From Nitrospiraceae bacterium (GTDB lineage: Bacteria; Nitrospirota; Nitrospiria; Nitrospirales; Nitrospiraceae), in contig CAKKRK010000074.1 in NCBI GenBank assembly GCA_919902665.1, forward strand, positions 1 to 41,678: 41,678 nucleotides of DNA, given 5' to 3'. The position numbers were made by a program, and so were the translations under genes. Every line of letters starts with the position of its first letter. Position 1 is the first letter of the stretch. This document shows positions 31,945 to 41,634 of the stretch, piece after piece. The notes beneath the pieces were generated by a model. The model was not told the origin of the DNA. It did no database searches and worked only from the letters and a program-made list of their open reading frames with translations.

Positions 31945-34900
31945 CTTCAATCTAAGCGAATGGGTTCTCAAACATCGCTCCATCACCGGTTTTCTCATGG
32001 CGCTGGTGATGATAGGCGGGATTTTTGCCTATATCCAGCTGGGACAGCGAGAAGACCCGCCTTACACGTTTCGAGTGATGGTCGTCAAGACAATTTATCC
32101 GGGCGCCACCGCTCTGGAAGTTGAACAGCAAGTGACCGATCGGCTCGAGAAGAAAATCCAAGAGTTGCCCAATCTGGATACGCTACAAAGCTACTCGAAA
32201 CCCGGTGAATCAGTCATTTTTGTGGCACCCCGAGAAGATACTCCGCCCAAAGAGATTCCCGATCTCTGGTATCAAGTGCGCAAAAAGGTCGGTGACATTC
32301 ATATGATGCTGCCACCGGGCATCGTCGGACCCTTCTTCAATGACGAGTTCGGCGATACCTACAGCCTTCTTTATGCCTTTTCCGGGGAAGGCTTCAGCTA
32401 CGCCGAATTGAAAACGACGGTCGATTCGGCGCGTCAGCAAATTCTACGCGTGAAAGATGTCGAGAAAGTCGATCTCATCGGCGTCCAGGACGAAAAGATT
32501 TACGTCGAGTTTTCCGACAAGAAGCTGGCCGAACTGGGTCTGGACCCCGCTGCGGTCGCTCAAGTACTCCAGGCGCAGAATGGCATGGTGCCGGCGGGAA
32601 CGGTATTTTCTTCACAGCGCAATCTCCCCATACGACTCACCGGCCCTTTTGATTCGGTACATAGCATCGCGAATCTTGCCGTGCGTGTCAGTAATCGAAC
32701 CTTCCGCGTCGGCGATTTCGCCAAGGTCTCTCGTGGGTATACCGATCCGCCGGAATTCAGGATGCGCTTCAACGGCAAGAATGTCATTGGTCTTGGGGTT
32801 ACTCTGAACAAAAGAGCCGACATACTGGAAGTAGGCAAGGCCCTTGATACCACCGTGGCGCACATTGAGGGGGAACTCCCTGTCGGCATCGAGGTTGAGC
32901 AGGTTGCCAATCAGTCCCGCGTGGTGAGAACCCAAATGCGGGAGTTTATGACTACCTTTCTCGAGGCACTAGCCGCGGTACTTGCCGTTGGATTCCTCAG
33001 TCTTGGATTCCGCACTGGCACTGTCGTCGCGCTCACCGTGCCCCTGGTTCTGGCTGGCACGTTGCTCTGTATGCTGGTGTGGGGTATCGATCTGCATCGG
33101 ATGTCACTTGGTGCGCTGATCCTTGCGCTGGGACTCTTGGTGGACGACGCTATGATTGCCATCGAAATGATGGCGCGTAAGCTGGAAGAAGGTTGGGATC
33201 GTATGCGGGCCGCGACCCATGCTTATCGGGCCACAGCGATTCCCATGTTGACCGGAACGTTGATCACCATCGCGGGCTTTCTGCCGGTGAGCCTGGCTAA
33301 ATCGCAAGCCGGGGAATATACCCTGACGATTTGTCTGGTGGTGGGTATCTCACTACTACTGTCGTGGATCGGCGCGGTTGCCTTTACACCCTATTTTGGA
33401 TTTCTAATCCTTAGAATGCGATCACCCAGCGGCAAGACCGGCCACGACACATTCAATACGCCTTTCTACAACCGCTTGCGCTTCTGGGTGGATCGTTGCG
33501 TGGAACATCGCACGAAGGTCATCATTAGCACCGCGGCCCTGTTCGGCATCGGTCTTGCCACGCTAACCCAAGTTCCACAACAGTTTTTCCCGCTGTCCAA
33601 TCGGCCGGAAGTCATCGTGGATCTCTGGTTGCCGGAAGGTAGTTCCTTCGCGCAAACCGAAGTGGTTGCCAAGCGCTTAGAGACTCTGCTTGCCAAGGAT
33701 GAGGATGTGGTGAATTACGCGGCTTATATTGGCGGTGGCAGTCCTCGGTTTTTTCTTCTCTTCGTACAACAATTGGCCAACACGAACCTCGCCGAATTCG
33801 TGGTGGTGACTCGTGACAACACGGCCCGTGAACGGGTCATGCAACGACTTCGACTCACCTTCGCTACGGACTTCCCAGAAGTGCGCGGACGCACCATGCG
33901 CCTGAACGTCGGACCGCCGATGGATTATCCGCTCCTGTTCAGGGTGTTCGGTGAAGATCCCAAGATCGTTCGCAGCATCGCCGACCAGGTGGCTGAGGTC
34001 GTGCGCGCCAACCCCAATACGGTGGATGTGAACGACGACTGGCACGATCGCATTCCATCGTTTCGCCTCGTACTCGATCAAGACAAGGCGCGTGCACTCG
34101 GTGTCTCGACCTCAAGCTTGTCGCAAGCCTTGCAAGCTCACTACACGGGAATCTCCGTTGGGCAGTTCCGTGAGGACGACAAGCTCATCGACATCATTTG
34201 GAGAGCGCAAAAGAACTTGCGAGCCGCCGCCAACGAATTACCCGATGTCACTGTTCGGACGGCCAACGGGACACCGGCGTCACTGGCGCAGTTTGTCAAG
34301 TTCGAAACTATCTTCGAGGATGGCGTCCGCTGGCGCCGCAACCGTTTCCCGTCGATTTCCATTCGAGCCGACGTGGTGGACGGCATGATGGCACCCGACG
34401 TGGCAGCTCAGATCATTCCGAAGCTCAAATCCATTGAGCACCATGCCCCGGCCGGCTATTTCATCGAAACCGGCGCCGCCAAGGAAAACGCCTGGATCGC
34501 CCAGAAGTCGATCCTGATCTGGATTCCACTAGTCGTGATCGTCACGCTCATTCTGTTGATGATGCAATTACAAAATCTATCCAGAACTCTCCTGGTTTTT
34601 ATCACGGGACCCCTAGGGGTGATAGGCGCGGCGTTTGCCCTGTTTCTGTTTCAAGCGCCTTTCGGTTTCATGTCCCTATTCGGCATCATCGCCCTACTAG
34701 GCATCATCATGCGCAATTCATTGATCTTAGTGGATCAGATCGTTCAGGACGAAAAGGCTGGCCAGGATGCCTGGACCGCTATCGTGGAATCCACGGTCCG
34801 ACGTTTCCGCCCCATTCTGTTGACTGCAGCAGCTGCGGTGCTTGCCATGATTCCGCTCTCGCGCAACGACTTCTTTGGACCACAGGCCATCGCCATCATG

Positions 34901-36538
34901 GGGGGACTCACGATCGCGACCATACTGACCGTGTTCTTCCTGCCCGCATTGTATGCAGTCTGGTTTCATGTCAAACGGGAGCACTCTCCCGTAGATGCGC
35001 CGCGGGGAGGCTCCAAGGAAGTTCCTTTGCCCAGAGATTCGGTAGCTTTTGATGGAGTTCCCGTGACAATGCGCCAGGTGATTCCGAGCATCGTCATGAT
35101 GATCGTTGTTGTAGGGGGCTGGGGGTGTACACCGACGCGTGTGAGCGATCGGGTACTATTATCGACTCCGACGGAGTGGAATCATGCCCCAGTTGTTCAA
35201 GGCAATTCCCATCAGGCCGATCTCAAAGAATGGTGGCGAGGATTTCACGATCCCCTTCTGAACGAGTTGATCAGCCAGGCATTGGCCGCGAACCACGATC
35301 TCAGAATCGCAACGGCTCGCGTGCGCGAGGCCAACGCGATCATCACTGTCGCGGAGTCAGCACTCTATCCCAGTGTTGATTTCTTTTCCTCGGGCGGCCG
35401 GGAAAAGCGGATTGACCGGATCATCGCAGTACCAGGTAACGAGGGGGTAAAGCTGGTCACACCTACCACGAATGTCATTACCGGTGGTCTTGCTGCACGG
35501 TGGGAGGTAGATGTTTTCGGTGCCAGGCATCTTGAAGCTGAGGCAGCGGGTGCTCAGGCCGCTGGAACCGAAGAGGAGCGGCATGGAGTACAGGTGGGAT
35601 TGCTAGCTCAGGTGGCGACGAACTATCTGGAACTACGCGGCGCACAGGAACGGACTGCGATCCTGCGCGAAAATATCGACATCCAGCGGGAAAGGCTCAG
35701 AACTCTGCAGGCCTTTTATCGTGTGGGTTTAACGAACGATGCCGAGGTCTCTCGTCAGGAAACCTTGCTGCATAGTACTGAGAGTGCCTTTCCGGGATTG
35801 AAGGCAGCAGAGGTCACTCTGATCCATCGCCTCAGCGTGTTGCTGGGCGAATCTCCGGCGAAACTTGAACACCGGCTTATTGCTGCAACAGCTCATCCTT
35901 CCGACCTGCCCGGTATCCCAAACATTTTACCTTCAAGCTTGCTACTACAACGGCCTGATCTGCGCCTCGCGCAAACCGAAGTGAGTGCAGCAGCGGCCAG
36001 CCTTGGTGCAGCGCGGGCCGATTTGTTCCCGAAGGTGGTACTGTCGGCGAGCGGTGGGATCGGCGCACTGGCCATCGGCGGATTTCCGACTCTGGTGGAG
36101 AGTGTGTATGCGCTGGGGGCGGGCCTCACGGCTCCGATATTCAACGCGGGACGCATTCGGGCTCACATCGCTGCCGCAGACGCGCGGCTGGATCAAGTCG
36201 CGGCAAAGTACGAAAAAACCTTCCTCCTCGCCTTGGAAGACGTGGAAAATGCCTTTGTTGCCCATGCCTCGTCGAAGGAGCGCCGCGAACAATTATTGAA
36301 GGCCGAAACAGCAGCAGAGAAAACGTATCGCTCCTCCGAAGCCTTATATCAGAGGGGAGCGAGTGATTATTTATCCGTGCTGGATGCTCAACGCACCAAA
36401 CTTTCAATCAACGACGAGCGTGTCAAAGCTGAAACCGCAGTTCGTGTCTCATTGGTTTCGCTTTCTAGGGCATTTGGTGGTGGTTGGCCCGTGGACAACT
36501 CAGTAAGCCGGGGAAGCGATAATGATTCAGGGAAATAA
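31937..36538 (+). CDS. RND efflux permease fused in frame to an outer-membrane factor
   Basis: A single uninterrupted frame of 1533 residues from the ATG at 31937 (GGAG nine bases before). Residues 1-1015 are a complete RND permease (starts MSDFNLSEWVLKHRSITGF, proton-relay LGLLVDDAMIAIEMMARKLE, second half LLGIIMRNSLILVDQIVQDE, twelfth helix ending FLPALYAVWFHVK). After a 30-residue linker, residues 1045-1533 are a complete NodT-type outer-membrane factor (MRQVIPSIVMMIVVVGGWGC lipoprotein signal, then WWRGFHDPLLNELISQAL, two TolC-like coiled-coil repeats, LLQRPDLRLAQTE). No stop separates them. GGAG at 35054-35057 with GTG at 35063 or ATG at 35069 could also start the channel alone. Signal peptidase II cleavage at the Cys would separate the two parts after export. 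Confidence 0.9.
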   Translation: MSDFNLSEWVLKHRSITGFLMALVMIGGIFAYIQLGQREDPPYTFRVMVVKTIYPGATALEVEQQVTDRLEKKIQELPNLDTLQSYSKPGESVIFVAPREDTPPKEIPDLWYQVRKKVGDIHMMLPPGIVGPFFNDEFGDTYSLLYAFSGEGFSYAELKTTVDSARQQILRVKDVEKVDLIGVQDEKIYVEFSDKKLAELGLDPAAVAQVLQAQNGMVPAGTVFSSQRNLPIRLTGPFDSVHSIANLAVRVSNRTFRVGDFAKVSRGYTDPPEFRMRFNGKNVIGLGVTLNKRADILEVGKALDTTVAHIEGELPVGIEVEQVANQSRVVRTQMREFMTTFLEALAAVLAVGFLSLGFRTGTVVALTVPLVLAGTLLCMLVWGIDLHRMSLGALILALGLLVDDAMIAIEMMARKLEEGWDRMRAATHAYRATAIPMLTGTLITIAGFLPVSLAKSQAGEYTLTICLVVGISLLLSWIGAVAFTPYFGFLILRMRSPSGKTGHDTFNTPFYNRLRFWVDRCVEHRTKVIISTAALFGIGLATLTQVPQQFFPLSNRPEVIVDLWLPEGSSFAQTEVVAKRLETLLAKDEDVVNYAAYIGGGSPRFFLLFVQQLANTNLAEFVVVTRDNTARERVMQRLRLTFATDFPEVRGRTMRLNVGPPMDYPLLFRVFGEDPKIVRSIADQVAEVVRANPNTVDVNDDWHDRIPSFRLVLDQDKARALGVSTSSLSQALQAHYTGISVGQFREDDKLIDIIWRAQKNLRAAANELPDVTVRTANGTPASLAQFVKFETIFEDGVRWRRNRFPSISIRADVVDGMMAPDVAAQIIPKLKSIEHHAPAGYFIETGAAKENAWIAQKSILIWIPLVVIVTLILLMMQLQNLSRTLLVFITGPLGVIGAAFALFLFQAPFGFMSLFGIIALLGIIMRNSLILVDQIVQDEKAGQDAWTAIVESTVRRFRPILLTAAAAVLAMIPLSRNDFFGPQAIAIMGGLTIATILTVFFLPALYAVWFHVKREHSPVDAPRGGSKEVPLPRDSVAFDGVPVTMRQVIPSIVMMIVVVGGWGCTPTRVSDRVLLSTPTEWNHAPVVQGNSHQADLKEWWRGFHDPLLNELISQALAANHDLRIATARVREANAIITVAESALYPSVDFFSSGGREKRIDRIIAVPGNEGVKLVTPTTNVITGGLAARWEVDVFGARHLEAEAAGAQAAGTEEERHGVQVGLLAQVATNYLELRGAQERTAILRENIDIQRERLRTLQAFYRVGLTNDAEVSRQETLLHSTESAFPGLKAAEVTLIHRLSVLLGESPAKLEHRLIAATAHPSDLPGIPNILPSSLLLQRPDLRLAQTEVSAAAASLGAARADLFPKVVLSASGGIGALAIGGFPTLVESVYALGAGLTAPIFNAGRIRAHIAAADARLDQVAAKYEKTFLLALEDVENAFVAHASSKERREQLLKAETAAEKTYRSSEALYQRGASDYLSVLDAQRTKLSINDERVKAETAVRVSLVSLSRAFGGGWPVDNSVSRGSDNDSGK
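35054..35071 (+). promoter_or_regulatory. Possible internal ribosome site for the outer-membrane factor part
   Basis: GGAG at 35054-35057 is followed after five bases by GTG (35063) and then ATG (35069), both in frame with the RND gene and directly before the lipoprotein signal. It could allow independent translation of the channel. Confidence 0.45.
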
Positions 36539-36637
36539 CAGAGAATGACTAAGTCGTGGGATGCCGAAACGTAAATCGGTGAACCCAGATGTGCCGAGAA
36601 CGCGCGCACAGCTCGAAACCGACTATGCGCTTCTGGG

Positions 36638-37030
36638 TTAAGACGCTTTTACATCCGCTTCCCACGAGATGCTGGCCGGGCACCATTGCCAGATTCCGAG
36701 GGTGATGATGCGAGTCAATCCTGCCGGGATACAGGCGGTGCGGGTGACCTCGACCTTTCGGTTGATCAATTTTGTGGGATCACCGCAACGCTTGAGATAG
36801 TCATCGGCCTTGATATCGTGGAGATTGGCATGGGGCACGACAAAGGCGACCACCGGGACAGGCAACACGGCGATGGAGGAGTCATCGACCCCCTGAGAGC
36901 CTGAGCAATGGGCTTCGGTTTTCGGATATCTGACATCATCTCGGATAAGCGCCGTCGTACAGCCTGCGAGAAGAAGAGACGTACTGACAAACAGTGCGCC
37001 CCACCCGTGTATACCATGCTTCCAGATCAT
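36638..37030 (-). CDS. Small lipoprotein of unknown function
   Basis: From the ATG at 37030, preceded by GGGAGG, the protein has 130 residues. A signal ends STSLLLAGC, a good lipobox. Four further Cys occur in the mature part (EAHC, KRC, TAC, WQWC), perhaps two disulfides. No family recognised. Single gene, convergent with the fusion gene across a 100-nt gap. Confidence 0.8.
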   Translation of the reverse strand: MIWKHGIHGWGALFVSTSLLLAGCTTALIRDDVRYPKTEAHCSGSQGVDDSSIAVLPVPVVAFVVPHANLHDIKADDYLKRCGDPTKLINRKVEVTRTACIPAGLTRIITLGIWQWCPASISWEADVKAS

Positions 37031-37161
37031 GAACAACCTCCCTGTTGATCGGCCATGTTCATTGGACGCAGGCTACGCACAAACGTAAACGCCGTCAAGT
37101 CAATGACCAGCCGGTAGAATACCGCTTGACGGCGAGGCGGAACGACGGTATCCCAGTGGCT

Positions 37162-38064
37162 ATGAATCAACCTTCAACTACTGTGGCCTATGGGTCGATC
37201 GTGCTGGCGGCGGTCCTCTGGGGTGGCTCGATCGTGGCGCAGAAGATGGCTCTTGGGTCGTTCTCCGCCGTCGAAGCCTCGGTTCTTCGTGATATCGGAG
37301 GACTGGCAATCTTGTTGTCGATCTGGTGGTCGAAGGAGGGTGGTGCACTCACGATAAGCCGCGCCGACATGGGGTTGCTGGGGCTTCTGGGGCTTGGCGT
37401 CTTGGGGAACCATCTGCTCATTCTCATGGGGCTCAACTATGTCAGTGGGGCGGTCGGCGGTGTGATCATCGGGGCAAGCCCTGTCGTGACATCTCTGCTT
37501 TCAGCCCTGTTGATTCGGGATGTGCCGTTGCGTGCCGTGTGGGCTGGCGCGCTGCTGTCGTTCTCAGGTGTCGGGCTGGTCTCCGTCGCAGGCTTTCAAG
37601 CGGCTGGCGAGCATCCGCTACTGGGGAGCACGTTGGTCTTTCTCGGGGTCGTGAGTTGGGCGCTCTATAGTATCGGCAGCCGCGCGATCATGGAGCGGGT
37701 GTCGGCCCTCACAGTCAACTGGACGACGCTGCTCGTGGCAACCGTTCTTCAAATTCCACTGCTCTGGACAGATCACAAGGTGATGAATGCCGGGATCGGA
37801 TCGGTGACGACATCCGATTGGCTGGCGCTCGGCTACCTTATCGTCTTCGCGACGGCGGTTGCGCAACAGGCTTGGCTGTTCGGCGTCAAGGGGGTTGGCC
37901 CTTCACGGGCGTCGGTCCTGGGCAATCTGACGCCGGTTGCCGCCATCGGGCTATCAGCCTTGATCCTGGGAGAATCCATCGGACTGATTGAAATGATCGG
38001 TATCGGCCTCATCCTGGCCGGTGTGTGGGTCGTGAACCGGCAAACGGCTGAGAGAAATAACTAA
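37162..38064 (+). CDS. EamA/DMT family transporter
   Basis: The ATG at 37162 gives 300 residues with about ten helices in two EamA repeats (ILAAVLWGGSIVAQKMALG in the first; LGVVSWALYSIGSRAIMERV in the second) and a Gly-rich end (LIEMIGIGLILAGVWVVNRQ). The family exports or exchanges metabolites, often amino acids or nucleotide sugars; substrate not evident. Divergent from the lipoprotein gene. Confidence 0.92.
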   Translation: MNQPSTTVAYGSIVLAAVLWGGSIVAQKMALGSFSAVEASVLRDIGGLAILLSIWWSKEGGALTISRADMGLLGLLGLGVLGNHLLILMGLNYVSGAVGGVIIGASPVVTSLLSALLIRDVPLRAVWAGALLSFSGVGLVSVAGFQAAGEHPLLGSTLVFLGVVSWALYSIGSRAIMERVSALTVNWTTLLVATVLQIPLLWTDHKVMNAGIGSVTTSDWLALGYLIVFATAVAQQAWLFGVKGVGPSRASVLGNLTPVAAIGLSALILGESIGLIEMIGIGLILAGVWVVNRQTAERNN

Positions 38065-38208
38065 GATTGTAGTTCCACCAATCCGTTCTCGATCCCGATC
38101 TTTGCTTTAGAGTATCATGCAAGACCTGGAGGCAGAGGCAGTTGTTGCTCCGGCGTGCAGCCGTCGTCGAGCGACAGGCGGTCATCTTGTCTTGGATCGT
38201 GGACTATC

Positions 38209-39666
38209 ATGAACAGTAACTATGCCCGAGCACTGATTCCGCTGATTCTGGCTGGGACGTTCTTTCTCGATGTGTTCATGCCGTGGGGGTATGCGGTCTG
38301 GGTCGTTGGGGATGTCTTCGGCGCCTTCTTGACCCTCTGGATTGAGTGGCCGATGGCGCCGTATCTTGTTGCGACCATCGGGACGGTTCTCGCGTACCTG
38401 GGGCACACACTGTCTCCTCCTTTCATTCCGGTAGACATTGCCGGCTTCAATCGCGTTGTGGGCATCGCCCTCCTGTGGATTACGGCGTGGCTCGTGGCGC
38501 GAGCGAGAAGGGCCAAACTCGACGATGCCACCAGGCGACTGGGTGCGATCGTGGAGAGCAGCAGCGACGCCATTCTGAGCGTGACTCCAGATGGATTCGT
38601 GACCACGTGGAATGGAGGCGCGGAGCGTCTCTTCGGCTATACCGCCAACGAGATGATTGGCCGTTCGATCCTCACGATTATCCCAGCCCATCTCTCTCGG
38701 GACAGAGCCTGGGAGCTGGCTACGCTGCGGGGAACGCATGATATTCAAAGCTATGATGCCGTACGGTTGACCAAGGACGGCCGATATATCGATGTGTCGG
38801 TCACATTGTCACCGCTCAAGGACGCCTTGGGTCAGTTTGTGGGGGTCTCGAAAGTCATCCGGGATATCAGCGAACGGAAGAGGGCGGAGGTCCTCCTGAG
38901 GCAAGCGCACGAGGCATTAGAAATACGAGTTCAAGAGAGAACTGCCGAATTGAGTGCCGCCAACCATTCCTTACGGATACTGTCTAACCGACTGATGCAA
39001 GTACAGGAGGAGGAGCGAAGCCGGCTTGCGCGCGATCTGCACGACGAAGTCGGACAGTTGCTGACAGCGCTGAAGATTGACTTGCAAGACATCCAGCATG
39101 GTGAGGTTGGGGAGGCCCGGCTCGGCTCACTCACGGATAGCCTTGAGCTGGTGGATCGCCTGCTGACTCAAGTGCGGAGCCTGGCGTTGGATCTCCGGCC
39201 GTCGCTTCTCGACGATTTAGGTTTGGTACCCGCGCTCCGGTGGTATGTGAATCGGCAGGCAGAGCGGAATGGGTGGATCCTGTCACTGTCTGTCGAGAGA
39301 ATAACAGGGCGAATCCCGGCTCCTATCGAGGTCAGCTGCTTTCGGGTTGTGCAAGAAGCGCTGACCAATATCGCGAAGTATGCGAAGGCGAAGACCGTCG
39401 ATCTGACATTGTGCCGGCAAGATCAGGACGTCACACTTATTATTCAGGATGACGGTGTTGGGTTTGATGTCATGTTGGCAAAACAGCGCGCACTGGGCGG
39501 ACAAAGTATCGGATTGCTCGGTCTGGAAGAGCGTGTGCGGCTGGCCGGCGGCAGCTTCGCCATCTCATCAGTGCTGGGTGAAGGGACCAGGCTCGAGCTG
39601 TGCTTCCCGCTCACAGAGCAAGAGCAGACCAAGTTGCATGCGACGGTTGAGGTGATATCGCCATGA
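38209..39666 (+). CDS. PAS-containing sensor histidine kinase (HisKA_3 type)
   Basis: The ATG at 38209 gives 485 residues: three or four N-terminal helices (about residues 5-95), a PAS domain (IVESSSDAILSVTPDGFVTTWNG and a DISERKRAE tail), a coiled coil, the HisKA_3 dimerisation and phosphoacceptor box EERSRLARDLHDEVGQLL, and an HATPase_c domain (QEALTNIAKYAKA N-box, IIQDDGVGFD, GLLGLEERVRLAGG). It phosphorylates the next gene's product, the NarL-type regulator, which it overlaps by 4 nt. The sensed signal is unknown. Confidence 0.93.
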   Translation: MNSNYARALIPLILAGTFFLDVFMPWGYAVWVVGDVFGAFLTLWIEWPMAPYLVATIGTVLAYLGHTLSPPFIPVDIAGFNRVVGIALLWITAWLVARARRAKLDDATRRLGAIVESSSDAILSVTPDGFVTTWNGGAERLFGYTANEMIGRSILTIIPAHLSRDRAWELATLRGTHDIQSYDAVRLTKDGRYIDVSVTLSPLKDALGQFVGVSKVIRDISERKRAEVLLRQAHEALEIRVQERTAELSAANHSLRILSNRLMQVQEEERSRLARDLHDEVGQLLTALKIDLQDIQHGEVGEARLGSLTDSLELVDRLLTQVRSLALDLRPSLLDDLGLVPALRWYVNRQAERNGWILSLSVERITGRIPAPIEVSCFRVVQEALTNIAKYAKAKTVDLTLCRQDQDVTLIIQDDGVGFDVMLAKQRALGGQSIGLLGLEERVRLAGGSFAISSVLGEGTRLELCFPLTEQEQTKLHATVEVISP

Positions 39667-40316
39667 GCCACCTCCGGATTCTTCTCGTGGAAGACCATGC
39701 GTTGGTCAGGGCCGGCATGCGGGCCCTCCTGCAAAAAATCGAAGGGATCGAAGTTATCGCGGATGTCGGTGATGGGTGGGAAGCCATCAAGTCTGTACAA
39801 GCGGATCCTCCTGATCTGGTGCTGATGGATATTGCGATGCCAGGACTGAACGGACTCGATGCGACTGCCAGGATCGTCAAGGAATCGCCGACTACGCGCG
39901 TGATTTTGCTGTCGATGTATGCCAATGAAGAATACCTCCAACAAGCATTGCAGGTGGGTGCTTCAGGCTATCTGTTGAAAGGTGCAGAATTGGCTGAACT
40001 AGAGTTGGCCCTCAAGACGGTCGCCAGGGGGGAGAGGTACCTGACCCCGGCGGTTGTGAAGTATGCCATCGAAGCTTACCGCGAAAAGTCTGAAGGGCAG
40101 ACCGGTCCGCTGGCCAAACTGAGCATGCGCCAACGCGAAATCCTGCAGCTCGTCGCAGAAGGGCAAACGACGAAAGATATCGCCCAACGTCTGAGCTTGA
40201 GTGTCAAAACCGTGGAAACCCACCGGAGTCAATTGATGGAGCGGCTCGACATTCACGATGTGCCGGGGCTTGTCCGTTTCGCGATGCGAGTTGGAGTGAT
40301 CCAGCCCGATTCCTAG
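39663..40316 (+). CDS. NarL/LuxR family response regulator
   Basis: A 217-residue protein with a receiver domain (LLVEDHALVRAGM, phosphoacceptor Asp56 in LVLMDIAMPG, switch Ser/Thr in ILLSMYA, Lys in YLLKGA) and a LuxR helix-turn-helix (LSMRQREILQLVAEGQTTKD and LSLSVKTVETHRSQLMERL). It starts inside the kinase stop (ATGA overlap), so the two form one two-component system. Target genes unknown. Confidence 0.94.
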   Translation: MSHLRILLVEDHALVRAGMRALLQKIEGIEVIADVGDGWEAIKSVQADPPDLVLMDIAMPGLNGLDATARIVKESPTTRVILLSMYANEEYLQQALQVGASGYLLKGAELAELELALKTVARGERYLTPAVVKYAIEAYREKSEGQTGPLAKLSMRQREILQLVAEGQTTKDIAQRLSLSVKTVETHRSQLMERLDIHDVPGLVRFAMRVGVIQPDS

Positions 40317-40559
40317 TTCTTCGCCGATTCATCTGCATTCCCACGTTCTTTCAGTCCACTCAACGGCCCCTCGCGAGAATCGTCCTCCACTCTTTCAGGA
40401 TGTTCCCGATAGGGCTACTGGCGGTTTCCTGAGACCAAGCGGTTTGTGATTGCTCTGACCTCGAACGAACCTATTGACGATCTACGACTCCCGATTTGGC
40501 GAGGCGGTAGGATATGAGTCTCGTCAGCACTAAGTTTGTCCCGTGAGCGCCTCTGAGAA

Positions 40560-41015
40560 ATGTTCTCGCCGTGCCTGGCTCGCTTGCAGTATGATGTGGC
40601 TCCGCTGACTGAGGGTCGCAGCTTGTTAAAACAGCGCATCGAAGCCGTCACGAAAGCCAACCAGACATTCTACGAGGCTTTTGAGAGTCTCGACATCGCC
40701 AAGATGGACGAGCTCTGGGCTCATCAAGAATACGTCACCTGTATTCACCCGGGCTGGACGATTCGTTCTGGGTGGCCTGCCGTCCGCGATTCCTGGGTGC
40801 TGATCTTCAACAACACTTTCTCGATGAAGTTCGAACTCACCGACGTGATAGTTCAGGTGGCCGGCGATATGGCCTGGGTCATCTGCGTGGAAAATCTCAT
40901 CACTCAACAATCCGACGAACCGCAGCAAGCCAAGGTCCTGGCAACGAACCTGTTCGAACTTATCGGCGATGAGTGGCTGATGATCCATCACCACGGGTCG
41001 CCGGTAATGGGGTGA
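40560..41015 (+). CDS. NTF2-like (SnoaL/DUF4440) protein
   Basis: Up to 151 residues. The fold is recognised from NQTFYEAFESLDIAKMDELW, then CIHPGWTIRSGWPAVRDSW and a C-terminal WLMIHHHGSPV, a cone-shaped domain common to small hydrolases or ligand-binding proteins of the SnoaL_3 type. The first 20 residues (MFSPCLARLQYDV) look weak; an in-frame TTG near 40623 may be the real start. Function unknown. Confidence 0.8.
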   Translation: MFSPCLARLQYDVAPLTEGRSLLKQRIEAVTKANQTFYEAFESLDIAKMDELWAHQEYVTCIHPGWTIRSGWPAVRDSWVLIFNNTFSMKFELTDVIVQVAGDMAWVICVENLITQQSDEPQQAKVLATNLFELIGDEWLMIHHHGSPVMG

Positions 41016-41024
41016 GGGGGAGGC

Positions 41025-41119
41025 AGGCCGCCTGGTTATCTCCTCTGCTCGCGCACCGCGCGGCCCCAGAAGGCCCTCGGTGCATGCGCGCAATCAGGAG
41101 ACAACCAGGCGGCCTGCTT
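41025..41119. repeat. Long imperfect inverted repeat
   Basis: About 22 bases (GCAGGCCGCCTGGTT and a few more) near 41025 pair with their complement (AACCAGGCGGCCTGC end) near 41117, with only one mismatch in 22. The 50-nt loop itself can pair (GCGCACCG with CGGTGC). It lies directly after the NTF2-like gene stop, so it may act as terminator or as a structured repeat. Confidence 0.75.
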
Positions 41120-41243
41120 GAGAAAGGAAGTAAAAGAGGAATGGCGATGCTCGGTGAACGCGCGCTGGAGAAAGCCACACAACACCCCACCTGATTGAGA
41201 GGGAGGGGAGAAAGAGTGTTCGCCCAACGCGCAGTCTCAGAAG
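41046..41243. repeat. Three diverged copies of a GC-rich intergenic repeat
   Basis: TGCTCGCGCACCGCGCGG with CCCAGAAG (41046-41073), ATGCTCGGTGAACGCGCG with TGGAGAAAG (41146-41174) and GTGTTCGCCCAACGCGCAG with TCTCAGAAG (41215-41243) are versions of one 28-nt unit. The first and third copies also share a following block (CCCT-x-G, then ATG-x-GCGCA and AGGAGAC). The rest of the gap to 41312 is without a gene. Confidence 0.65.
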
Positions 41244-41312
41244 ACCCTGGATTGGATGTGCGCAGTGAGGAGACTACAAGGACGCCGTTTCAAGTGAGAA
41301 GGGGAAAGGCGA

Positions 41313-41549
41313 TTAAAGCTTTGGCGCAGCAGTGGGTTCGTCATCTGTCCTGATGGTTTTCACCCATTCGGCGGCGATGGTATTGCGTTCCTCCATCGAC
41401 ATGCCGGCGTAGGTGTGGAACATCTGAGTGCCACGGCGACGGCGCCAGGTGAGAAAACTGAGGAAATGGTCTTTGCAGACGGAACGCGTACCGGCCGGAG
41501 CATAGGGTCTCTCTAGGCAATTGGGCACGCAGCAACTGGTATCCAACAT
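41313..41549 (-). CDS. Small Cys-rich protein
   Basis: A 78-residue protein from the ATG at 41549 with TAGGAG before it. The N-terminus (MLDTSCCVPNCLERPYAP) and VCKDHFLSFLTWRRRRG give four Cys and one His that could bind a metal. The tail is acidic. No family is recognised. Confidence 0.7.
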   Translation of the reverse strand: MLDTSCCVPNCLERPYAPAGTRSVCKDHFLSFLTWRRRRGTQMFHTYAGMSMEERNTIAAEWVKTIRTDDEPTAAPKL

Positions 41550-41634
41550 CGTGGGCTCCTATAGAACCCCTTCAGTATGCCGGTCGGCTGTGCCGATTTT
41601 CAAGCCTGGGTCTCGCTCCGCTGCTGTAATCCCA

